64,000 nt of DNA from JAIBDK01 sp965261915 (lineage in GTDB: Bacteria > Pseudomonadota > Gammaproteobacteria > Arenicellales > Poriferihabitantaceae): assembly GCA_965261915.1 (NCBI GenBank), contig CBDHDW010000013.1, positions 1,240,001-1,304,000 of the forward strand. The letters are read 5' to 3'. The translations under genes were made by a program, and so were the position numbers. A model generated the notes under the pieces. That model made no database searches. It was not told the DNA's origin and worked only from the letters and a program-made list of their open reading frames with translations. Positions 8,640-16,321 of this stretch are shown in pieces (the first letter of the stretch is position 1; each line of letters starts with the position of its first letter).

Positions 8640-9500
8640 TTAACCCGAGGGCAAATGCGGCAAACCAAGCTCCGCCAGAAAATCATTGTGCCTGTCGGCG
8701 GCCTGGGCAATGGTTTTTTCCAGTGTAACCATTTCCTCGTGATTAGTCGGCAGGTCGATCTGCTGTTCCGGCTCGGCGGTGCTGATATAGCGGGATATAT
8801 TCAGGTTGTAATCGTTCTTTTCGATTTCCGCCATGCTCACGCGGCGGGCGTAGCGGTCTGATTCCTTGCGGTATTGATAAGTGTCAATAATTTTTTCGAT
8901 ATGCTCGGGCAAGCCAATCACGGTATCGATATTGTCATCTTTGAGTAGCTTGGTACGGATACGCGCCTCGGCGCCGCCACGAAACAACACCCCGTGCGGC
9001 AGGATGATAGCCATGGTGCCTGCATCGCTCAAAAAATGAAAGCCGTGCAGTAAAAAGGAAAAATCGGCGGCGGATTTGGGGGCGAGACCGTAGCTTTTGA
9101 AGCGAAAATCCTCGCCCAGCGCATCGGTGGGTTGCCAGCGATAGCTGAAGGGCGGATTAGCCACCACTGCGTCAAAGGTGATTTTTTTGGACGGGTTTTC
9201 CGCCGCCAGTATATCCCAATCGTTGAGCAGCGAGTCGCCGTGGTGAATCTCAAACTCCGAATCCTTGACTCCGTGCAATAGCATATTCATACGCGCCAGA
9301 TTGTAGGTGGTGATGTTCTTTTCCTGTCCAAATATCTTGTCGATGCCATGCGCGCCCAGTTGTTTGCGGACATTGAGCAGCAGCGAGCCGGAACCACAGG
9401 CGAAATCCAGCACTCGGCTGAGCTTTGCTTTCTTGCCCGTGCTGGGGTCTTGCCCGTCTAATACCAACGGCCCAAGGATTTGACGCTTTGTGCTTTCCAC
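8640..9500 (-). pseudogene. hsdM: Type I restriction-modification DNA methylase HsdM, truncated
   Basis: The segment encodes the catalytic part of an N6-adenine methylase. It has the SAM-binding motif FACGSGSLLLNVR, the NPPF catalytic motif (VVANPPFSY) and the carboxy-terminal NDYNLNISRYI typical of HsdM. Roughly the first 170-200 residues of a normal HsdM (about 500 residues) are missing, and the frame runs into IS630-associated sequence near 9500. Inside, TVIGLP is joined directly to EHIEKIIDTY. In HsdM proteins I know, these are separated by about 45 residues that include the LFYGTGIP-like motif, so an in-frame internal deletion is likely. No hsdR or hsdS is present in the window. Confidence 0.8.
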
Positions 9501-10618
9501 GGGGAATTTGAAGTGATTCAGTAGTTATCATCATAGGAGGTATTGATGACAGTAGAGATTATGCGAACGGACAAGTCGGCCTGCGATCTTCGGTGCGCCG
9601 CTGCGGCGTGCAGGGACGCGAAAGCGGCCCGACGGATGCTGGCGATTGCGTTGATTTTGGACGGCACTGACCGCAAGACAGCGGCCGAGAACTGCGGGAT
9701 GGATCGCCAGACGTTGCGTGACTGGGTACACCGTTACAATGACACGGGGATTGAGGGTCTCTCGAACCGGCGTTCGCCAGGACGGCAACCCCTGCTCAGC
9801 GTGGCACAGAAGGCGGAGTTGGCATCGCTTGTGCGTGAGGGGCCGGATCCCGAAACGGACGGCGTGGTGCGCTGGCGGCGCATTGACCTCAAGCGCAAGA
9901 TTGAGGAGTGCTTTGGCGTTGTCATGCATGAGCGGACCGTTAGCAAACAACGGGTAAAACTTGGTTTTCGACGCTTGTCTGTGCGCCCGCAGCATCCGAA
10001 ATCCGACCCGGATGCGCAGGATGTGTTTAAAAAAACTTCGCTGCAGAGGTAGCGGCCGTTCTGCCCAAAACGGCCTGCGGCAAACCATTGGAGATTTGGT
10101 TTCAGGACGAAGCCCGTGTGGGTCAGCAAGGGACGCTGACACGTATATGGGCCGAACGGGGAACCCGGCCGCGTGCGCCGCGTGATACACGTTATACGTC
10201 GGGCTATATCTTCGGCGCGGTTTGTCCCGAACGCGCCGAGGCTGCTGCGCTAATCATGCCGCATGCGGACACGTCCGCTATGAATGCACATCTGTGCGAA
10301 ATCGCCAGGACGGTCGCGGCAGGTGCCCATGCCTTGCTCATCCTCGACGGTGCAGGCTGGCATGGATCAGCAAAACGGGAAGTGCCAGACAACATCACCC
10401 TGCTCAAACTCCCGCCCTATGCGCCAGAACTCAACCCGATGGAAAACGTTTGGGCCTACCTGCGCGCCAACAAGCTGGCAATCTCTGTGTTTGAATCCTA
10501 CGATGAGATCGTCGACAAATGCTGCGATGCCTGGAATTTCTTCGCAGAGGACAAACAGGCAATCACATCAATTACATCACGTAATTGGGTCAAAACAGTC
10601 AATCAATAGAGCCGTTGG
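9500..10618 (+). mobile_element. IS630-family element (ends approximate)
   Basis: A transposase in two frames (9546-10609) defines the element. The right end is placed at CCGTTGG followed by TA (10619-10620), since IS630 elements insert at TA. The left end is not clear. CCACGGGG near 9500 resembles the reversed right end (CCAACGG), but no TA flanks it, so the left side may have been rearranged together with hsdM. Confidence 0.6.
9546..10609 (+). CDS. IS630-family transposase, two frames joined by a frameshift at A7
   Basis: The first frame (9546-10052) encodes a helix-turn-helix domain (GMDRQTLRDWVHRYN) and a second winged-helix part. The second frame (to 10609) encodes the DDE_3 core with IWFQDEARVGQQG, LILDGAGWHGS and the LPPYAPELNPMENVWAYLR motif. 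A run of seven A in TTTAAAAAAAC (near 10027) lies where a -1 shift links the two frames seamlessly (reading KKNFAAEV). This fits the programmed frameshifting known in some IS elements, but a one-base indel in the homopolymer would look the same. A strong AGGAGG precedes the ATG. The upstream TTG at 9543 is less likely as start. Confidence 0.85.
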
Positions 10619-10643
10619 TATAAGCTATCGCTCGGGTATCATT

Positions 10644-10672
10644 ATGAGTGATTATATACACGGTTTAGAGAC
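10644..10672 (+). repeat. Possible relic of an IS1182-type element start joined to an end
   Basis: ATGAGTGATTATATACACGG resembles the first codons of the IS1182 transposase at 39442 (MSDYIRGL there, MSDYIHGL here). It is followed directly by GAGACTGTG, which matches the terminal bases of that element. It may be an internally deleted relic. The match is short, so confidence is low. Confidence 0.3.
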
Positions 10673-10691
10673 TGTGAAAAACCCAATATTC

Positions 10692-10749
10692 GTCGTTCCT
10701 GCGGAAGCAGGAACCCAGTAAAACAGCCAAACCCGCAAGGGTTTTCCAC
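10692..10749. repeat. Dispersed 58-bp intergenic repeat, copy B
   Basis: It aligns without gaps to copy A at 2901-2958 (about 50 of 58 bases). It sits between the IS630 element and the amidohydrolase gene. The first part is an imperfect palindrome, TTCCTGCGGAAGCAGGAA. Confidence 0.75.
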
Positions 10750-10813
10750 CTGTAATGCGATTTAGTGGGATTTCTTGCACAATCTCATTAGTTCGCTCTT
10801 CGGTTAACACATT

Positions 10814-11842
10814 CTATGCGCCTTCAAATCCGGTTAATACATTGACGGTATTTATTCCAATTTCTTTCACTGCATAACCTCCTTCCATAACAAACAGGGT
10901 TGGCAGGTTTAATTTTGAAATCGTTTTTCCGTAGTCCTGAAAATCCTCAGATTTCAATTTGAAAAAGGAAATGGGGTCATGCTCGAAAGTATCGACACCG
11001 AGCGATATGACCACAGCATCGGGGGCGTACGACGAAATACGCTTACCGGCATCAGCCAATGCTTCACCCCAGGTGGAATAGGGTGTCCCCGGAGACATTG
11101 GATAGTTATGGTTAAAGCCTTCACCTGCGCCGGCACCCGTCTCGTCGGCATATCCGAGAAAATGCGGGAAGGCATCTTTCGGATCACCGTGCAGTGAGCA
11201 AAACATGACGTCGGCACGATCGTAAAAGATCGCCTGGGTGCCGTTACCGTGATGAAAATCCACATCAAGTATCGCGACCCGGTTTGCCCCCTGATCCAAA
11301 AATGCCTGGGCACACACTGCGGCATTATTGATGAAGCAATAGCCGCCGTATAAATCACCTGCAGCATGGTGACCGGGCGGTCTGCATAAGGCGAATGCCG
11401 ATTGCTCGCCATCTTGCATTAAGCTTTGCGCGGTGAGTGCAACATTTGAGCTGGCCAATGCGGCTTCCCAGGTGCCCCCACTAATCGAGGTTTCCAGCGC
11501 CATGGCGTAGTACCCAAGCTCGCCTTCAACATGATTGGGTATACGTTGCCGCATGCCTCGGGTTGGGATCACGGACGGAATGGCTTCACCGTTAAATCCT
11601 GCTGCTTGCCAGTCTTCCCAGCAGCGTTTCAGAAAATCAATAAACGCCGGATCATGAATTCGCAGGACATGATCGATGTCGAAAGCGGCGGGCTCAATAA
11701 TTTCCCCAAGTTGCACTTCCCCGAGCCGGCTCAGAACGTATTCCATACGCTCCGGACATTCGAATGGCCGAACCAGCTCACCACCGTACAATTCCGTCTT
11801 CGCATTTCGTAAAGTATGGTCTGGGCTATATACGGTCCGCAT
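10814..11842 (-). CDS. Histone deacetylase / acetylpolyamine amidohydrolase family protein
   Basis: This 342-residue zinc hydrolase of the arginase-deacetylase fold contains the conserved CRPPGHHA (His pair) and the zinc ligands in LDVDFHHGNGTQ (Asp and His) and LGVDTFEHDP (Asp). The catalytic GGY lies near the end (MEGGYAVKEIG). Bacterial members remove acetyl groups from acetylated polyamines or other short amide substrates, and the ending INTVNVLTGFEG is close to acetylpolyamine amidohydrolases. The next upstream gene on the same strand is an amidase 40 bases away, and the two may be co-transcribed. The exact substrate cannot be told from sequence. Confidence 0.88.
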   Translation of the reverse strand: MRTVYSPDHTLRNAKTELYGGELVRPFECPERMEYVLSRLGEVQLGEIIEPAAFDIDHVLRIHDPAFIDFLKRCWEDWQAAGFNGEAIPSVIPTRGMRQRIPNHVEGELGYYAMALETSISGGTWEAALASSNVALTAQSLMQDGEQSAFALCRPPGHHAAGDLYGGYCFINNAAVCAQAFLDQGANRVAILDVDFHHGNGTQAIFYDRADVMFCSLHGDPKDAFPHFLGYADETGAGAGEGFNHNYPMSPGTPYSTWGEALADAGKRISSYAPDAVVISLGVDTFEHDPISFFKLKSEDFQDYGKTISKLNLPTLFVMEGGYAVKEIGINTVNVLTGFEGA

Positions 11843-11882
11843 AACAGGTTGTCTCTTTGGCAGGGTTCATTAGGGTATTGGA

Positions 11883-13316
11883 TTATGGAATCGCAGGGTC
11901 GAGCGGCCACTGGAAAAATTCCGGCACGGCCGCTTCATACGCTTTCGCAGCTTCAAACACGCGTTTGTCGTCAAATGTACGGGCAACAAATTGAACGCCG
12001 GTGGGCACATTGTTGGCGGTTCTTCCCGCCGGCAGGGATAATACCGGGCAGCGGCTAAGCATGTTAAAGGGATAGGTTTGGGACCAAAGTTCTTCAATAC
12101 AGCCTTTGGTATTGCCGTTAATGGTGACTTCAGCTTCTGGCCAGGTATAGGCTGCGGGGATCTGGTTGGTTCCCAGCGTAGGGCAGACGAAAAGGTCGTA
12201 GCGATCCATCATTGGGCCAAAATGGTTGTACATGTTGACTGCAACCTGAAGTGAATGGTTAAAGTCTTGGGCACTGCAGGTTGCCGAGTTTTCGATAAAC
12301 CAGATTGCGTAATCGGTTAGTTGGTCGCGATGGTCGCGAATCAGTTCTGAAAAATTACTCACCCAGGTATGCGCCCAGTAATCGTGAACCGCTTTGACCA
12401 GTTCATTCGTCCAGCCGATTTCAACTTCCTCCACTGCCGCGCCTAATCCTTTCAATACAGCCAGCGCATGGTGCGTATTGGTGACAACAGATTCGTCAAT
12501 TTCCATGAACCCAAGATTCATGGAATAAGCAACTTTCCAGCCTTTTAGATCACCTGGAACTGTTTCGGTGTCCAGTGTTATCCGAGAACGGAGCGACGCA
12601 ATATCCTGATTATGCGGTCCCGAAATGACATTTTGCATTAGTGCCGTGTCTGCAACCGTTCGTGTCATTGGTCCTGAATGGCTGTAGAAGTCCAGATTGT
12701 AGACCGGAATTTCGGGATTGCGTCCGTAGGGAGCCTTGTATCCGACGATGCCGCACTGCGCTGCGGGAATTCGAATTGACCCGCCAATATCTGTACCAGT
12801 GGCCAGGGTTGTCATGCCCGCTGCCAGTACCGCACCAGATCCGCCGGATGATCCGCCCGGGGTTATCTCAAGATTAAACGGGTTGCGTGTGATTCCCCAA
12901 AGCCGCGAATGACAGGAGCCGAGGATACAGAATTCCGGGGTGGTCGTTTTTAGGTGACAGATTGCACCGGCACGCAGCAGGCGATCGACAATAATGTCAT
13001 TTTCATCGTCTACGCGGTTTTCGTAAATCAAAGATGACGAAGTTCGTCTGCTGCCTTTTACCTTGAATTCATCTTTTATCGCGACGCACAAGCCATCGAG
13101 TTTTCTCGGCCGGCCCTTAAGATAACGAAGCTCAGATCGCTGCGCTTTTTTGCGCGCTTCTTCAAAATAGCTGTCAGTAATGGCGTTTATATGGGGGTTT
13201 ACCCTGTCGCATTGTGAGATGAGTGCGTCAAGTAACTCCACAGGCGACAACGCTTTGCTGCGAAACAAGGCTAATGCCTGCTGTCCGCTCAGATAGCACA
13301 ACTGCTCTTGTGGCAT
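11883..13316 (-). CDS. Amidase-signature family hydrolase
   Basis: This 477-residue protein has the amidase-signature triad: Lys in CVAIKDEF, the glycine-serine loop ITPGGSSGGSGAVLAAG, and the cis-Ser/nucleophile Ser in TDIGGSIRIPA. Such enzymes hydrolyse carboxamides or related C-N bonds. GatA is a relative, but here no gatB or gatC is nearby, so a catabolic amidase is more likely. The start is set at the ATG 13316, because the longer frame begins with a TTG at 13364 that would add 16 residues. It is divergent from the HpaB-type oxygenase and lies upstream of the deacetylase-like gene, suggesting a small amide-catabolism group. Confidence 0.88.
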   Translation of the reverse strand: MPQEQLCYLSGQQALALFRSKALSPVELLDALISQCDRVNPHINAITDSYFEEARKKAQRSELRYLKGRPRKLDGLCVAIKDEFKVKGSRRTSSSLIYENRVDDENDIIVDRLLRAGAICHLKTTTPEFCILGSCHSRLWGITRNPFNLEITPGGSSGGSGAVLAAGMTTLATGTDIGGSIRIPAAQCGIVGYKAPYGRNPEIPVYNLDFYSHSGPMTRTVADTALMQNVISGPHNQDIASLRSRITLDTETVPGDLKGWKVAYSMNLGFMEIDESVVTNTHHALAVLKGLGAAVEEVEIGWTNELVKAVHDYWAHTWVSNFSELIRDHRDQLTDYAIWFIENSATCSAQDFNHSLQVAVNMYNHFGPMMDRYDLFVCPTLGTNQIPAAYTWPEAEVTINGNTKGCIEELWSQTYPFNMLSRCPVLSLPAGRTANNVPTGVQFVARTFDDKRVFEAAKAYEAAVPEFFQWPLDPAIP

Positions 13317-13450
13317 TTTTGATCCCGATAATATTATGTGGAGATAGTAGTGATCAATTTTCAAATAATCAAATTAATTACTTTAGCAGATGTGCTCCGC
13401 AACGTTAATATTTATTGCGAACAGTAGTATGCTTGTAGATCGCAATAGCA

Positions 13451-13473
13451 CAAATTGTTCTGATCACAATTTG
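13451..13473. promoter_or_regulatory. Inverted repeat CAAATTGT-N7-ACAATTTG, candidate operator
   Basis: Perfect 8-bp arms with a 7-base spacer lie 23 bases before the hpaB-like ATG, in the divergent region shared with the amidase gene. The placement suggests a repressor or activator site controlling the oxygenase and perhaps the amidase. No regulator gene is adjacent. Confidence 0.5.
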
Positions 13474-13495
13474 AGACAATCCAGGAAAAGAAAAG

Positions 13496-14941
13496 ATGAT
13501 ACGAACCGGTGAACAATACAGGGCTTCATTACTCGATGGCAGAGAAGTTTATATGGATGGAAAGCGCGTGGAAAACATTACCGAACACCCTCAATTTAAA
13601 CCATTGGTTGATATACGTGCGCGCATTTACGATTTGCAGCATGAAAAAGATACCCAGAAGGTGATGACGTTTGAGCAGGATGGGGAACGCTTTGCTGTAG
13701 GCAATCAGATCCCCCGGCAACAGGCAGATTGGCACGCCAAACGAAAAGCCGTCGATACGGTGATGCGGGATATTGGGGGCGTGGTGACGCGGGTAGGCGA
13801 TGAAACTGTGGGTGAAATGTGGTCGCTGGCTGACGGTGCCGACATCCTCAATGAAATTGATCCCCGGTTTTCAGCCAATATTAAAAACCATATTCAGCTT
13901 GCAGTTGAAAACGATCTTTTTCACGTCTCCGCGAATACCGATCCTAAAGGCGACCGATCGCTAAAGCCTCAGGAACAGGATCCAGACATGCTGACCCACG
14001 TCGTCAAAGAGACCGACGAGGGCATTATTATTCGCGGTGCGAAATACGAGACCGCCGCTGCTTATTCGAATCAGGCATTCCTGAAGCCCACCATTGCCAA
14101 CTGGGGTGATGCGTCAATATCGGATTATGCATTGGGATGTATCGTGCGGATGAATGCCCCGGGGGTGAAACATATTTGCCGCGGTGGGTTTCAGGGTAAA
14201 GCACATATTGATGACTATCCGCTGTCCAACCGGTTTGACGAAGTGGATACCATCATGATTCTGGATGATGTCTTAATCCCATGGGAGGATGTGCTGTTCT
14301 ATCAGCATACCCGAGCGGCGAGTTTCATACGAACCACGTTACATCGATATTCGGCAATGCCATTTGTTCAGAGGTTAATAACCTATGCCGATATGATGAT
14401 TGGCGCGGCGCTCTGGAATGTCAAACAAACCGGGCTTGAGCACCAACCCGCTGTGCAGGAAAAACTTGCCCAACTTGCGGTATATCGAGAGGGAATCAAC
14501 GCTCATTTAACCGCAGCTGTTGCCACGGCAGAAAACAGCCCGGGTGGATTTCTCATGCCAAATCAATCCCTGCTGATGAGCGGTCGTGTTCATGCCTGTT
14601 CCAACCTTCCGGCAATGATGCACGTTGCCCGTGAATTGTGTGGCGGACAAATCTGTGTGACACCGGATGTGGCTTCGTTTAAAGGCGATGAAACCGGCAA
14701 GTGGCTGGATAAATATTATTCCATCAACGAAAGGTGGATGGCGGATGACAGGCGCAAGCTATTGTCGTTTGCCCGGGATTTGTTGAATTCGGGGTACGCA
14801 GGGCACCGACTGACTTTTCACCTGTTTGCCCAATCTCCACCGTTTGCGCATCTGGCGGCGGTGTATCGTAATTTTGGCTGGGACGGTCCTTTGGAGTTCG
14901 TTAAAAATGCAGCAGGATTGTCTGATCACGTTTCTGAGTGA
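13496..14941 (+). CDS. 4-hydroxyphenylacetate 3-hydroxylase family (HpaB-type) flavin oxygenase
   Basis: This 481-residue protein belongs to the HpaB / 4-hydroxybutyryl-CoA dehydratase acyl-CoA-dehydrogenase-like fold family. It opens with MIRTGEQYRASLLDGREVYM, a start typical of the reduced-flavin-dependent oxygenases, and keeps the family blocks KYETAAAYSNQAF and LIPWEDVLFY. HpaB enzymes hydroxylate phenols using FADH2 supplied by a separate HpaC reductase. No hpaC is seen in the window. The length is normal, and an AGGAAAAG sequence precedes the ATG. The physiological substrate is open. With an indolepyruvate oxidoreductase in the same segment, aromatic compound metabolism is a reasonable guess. 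Confidence 0.85.
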   Translation: MIRTGEQYRASLLDGREVYMDGKRVENITEHPQFKPLVDIRARIYDLQHEKDTQKVMTFEQDGERFAVGNQIPRQQADWHAKRKAVDTVMRDIGGVVTRVGDETVGEMWSLADGADILNEIDPRFSANIKNHIQLAVENDLFHVSANTDPKGDRSLKPQEQDPDMLTHVVKETDEGIIIRGAKYETAAAYSNQAFLKPTIANWGDASISDYALGCIVRMNAPGVKHICRGGFQGKAHIDDYPLSNRFDEVDTIMILDDVLIPWEDVLFYQHTRAASFIRTTLHRYSAMPFVQRLITYADMMIGAALWNVKQTGLEHQPAVQEKLAQLAVYREGINAHLTAAVATAENSPGGFLMPNQSLLMSGRVHACSNLPAMMHVARELCGGQICVTPDVASFKGDETGKWLDKYYSINERWMADDRRKLLSFARDLLNSGYAGHRLTFHLFAQSPPFAHLAAVYRNFGWDGPLEFVKNAAGLSDHVSE

Positions 14942-15449
14942 AATTTCGCCGGAAACTGACTGAAAATGGATTCTGAATCGCGCTCGTCTCGAGCCACGAT
15001 AATGAGTATGGTTTGTGTTTTGGTTGCCGCTATTTTTGAGTCTTCGATTGCTTCGAGTGTCGCTGCGGAGCGTCTTGATCAGCCAACCCACTCGCCCGAG
15101 GATGCGTCTTTATTTGATACGTTGTTTCTCGATTCCTTGTCCATTTGAGGAACTGGTAGAGGAATTAAATATCACCTTGCCAGCTTGCAAACTCGATACA
15201 ACCAACGCTCTCTCGATCTGCTAACAAATTGCCGGACAAAGTTATTGACATAAGTATACTTCCTGCAATCAGAGATAGGTCGATATCATACGGAGCACCA
15301 AATGAAACGCTTACAAATCCTTGCAACGCTGGTTAGTTATATGCTACCCCCCCTCTCCTTCACAAGCCGCGCTTGGCTTATGGGGGCAGGGCTATGATTG
15401 CGACTGCATTAACGCCACTCAAAACCTTACTCAAGGCGGTGGCACGAAC

Positions 15450-15494
15450 AACACGAAACCAAACAACGCGAAACCAAACAACGCGAAACCAAAC
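15450..15494. repeat. 15-bp tandem repeat, three copies
   Basis: Unit AACGCGAAACCAAAC is repeated at 15450-15464 (one mismatch), 15465-15479 and 15480-15494. In one frame it encodes a repeating Asn-Ala/Thr-Lys-Pro-Asn unit. Confidence 0.9.
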
Positions 15495-15598
15495 AGCACG
15501 GCTGGGGATGTGCAAAAAACTCGCGCTAGGTTACGCTGCTGGAAAACCCAACCCCCTAAATCCCCCTCGTATCACGGACGAAAAATGATTGTGTGTCC

Positions 15599-15631
15599 AT
15601 GATTATTTGATGATTATTTGATGATTATTTG
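15599..15631. repeat. 11-bp tandem repeat, three copies
   Basis: Unit ATGATTATTTG is repeated exactly three times, ending next to the stop codon of the coiled-coil gene. Confidence 0.9.
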
Positions 15632-16273
15632 TTAGCGGAGGAAAAAACTGAACAGTGCAACCATCACCCCTACGCTACCCATTGTTAAGCCAACCATCCA
15701 CTTGATTAGGTGTGCTGCGGTGTTGGCAATTTCTACTTTAAGTGCGGCCTCGGTTTTGGCAATTTCTGCTTTAGTTTTGGCAATTTCTGCGTTAGTTTTG
15801 GCAATTTCTGCTTTAGTTTTGGCAATTTCTGCGTTAGTTTTGGCAATTTCTGCTCTAAGTACAGACTCGGTGTTGGCAATTTCTGCTCTAAGTACAGACT
15901 CGGTGTTGGCAATGTCTACTTTAAGTGCGGCCTCGGTGTTGGCAATGTCTACTTTGGTGTTGGCAATTTCTACTTTAAGCGTGGCCTCGATTTTGGCAAT
16001 TTCTGTTCTAAGCGCGGACTCGGTATTGGCAATTTCTGCTTTAAGCGCGGACTCGGTATTGACAATTTCTGCTCTAAGTACGGACTCGGTGTTGGCAATA
16101 TCCGCTTTAAGTGCGGCCTCGGTGCTGGCTAATTCGGTTTTGGTGGCGAGGTTGGCGTTGAGTAGGTCAGCTTGAGATTCGGCAAGTGCTTCGGCTTGTT
16201 GTACAGGCATACCGACTGCCGTCATACGTTTGACGAAATGGTGTGTATCAAAGGCGAGCGCATCAGAAGCCAT
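15632..16273 (-). CDS. Coiled-coil protein with hendecad repeats and a C-terminal membrane helix (DUF1640-like)
   Basis: This 213-residue protein opens with a short helical region (FDTHHFVKRMTAVGMPVQQA) resembling the start of DUF1640/CCDC90-type proteins. From about residue 50 to 185 it is built of near-perfect 11-residue units such as IANTESVLRAE, switching to 7-residue units (IAKTNAE, IAKTKAE) near residues 140-170. A hydrophobic helix at the end (MVGLTMGSVGVMVALFSFF) anchors it in the membrane. The DNA repeats are 33 and 21 bp and very similar, so copy number probably changes by slippage. DUF1640-like proteins form trimeric or tetrameric stalks, but their bacterial role is not settled. 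The long antisense frame over it is a by-product of the repeats. Confidence 0.75.
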   Translation of the reverse strand: MASDALAFDTHHFVKRMTAVGMPVQQAEALAESQADLLNANLATKTELASTEAALKADIANTESVLRAEIVNTESALKAEIANTESALRTEIAKIEATLKVEIANTKVDIANTEAALKVDIANTESVLRAEIANTESVLRAEIAKTNAEIAKTKAEIAKTNAEIAKTKAEIAKTEAALKVEIANTAAHLIKWMVGLTMGSVGVMVALFSFFLR

Positions 16274-16321
16274 ACTTGAACTTTAATACAGACGCACTTT
16301 TTTGTCCACTCTCTGGCAATT

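Larger units (their letters stand above)
14942..15631. other. Intergenic region with tandem repeats, no supported gene
   Basis: Several short frames exist, but none shows a recognisable domain. A frame from the ATG at 15302 (31 codons) starts like a signal peptide and is then lost. The neighbouring frames after it carry the 15-bp repeats, which suggests a decayed gene, but I cannot identify it. An 11-bp tandem repeat abuts the stop of the coiled-coil gene. Confidence 0.5.

Noticed and set aside
11883..13316. GatA subunit of the Asp/Glu-tRNA amidotransferase
   Set aside because: The amidase-signature triad would allow it, but no gatB or gatC is adjacent and the sequence lacks GatA-like ending blocks.
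15702..16175. Open frames of 140-157 codons on the plus strand opposite the coiled-coil gene
   Set aside because: Their LAISA-type or FGNF-type repeats are mirror products of the DNA repeats in the minus-strand gene; the minus-strand protein has a normal start, coil and membrane helix.
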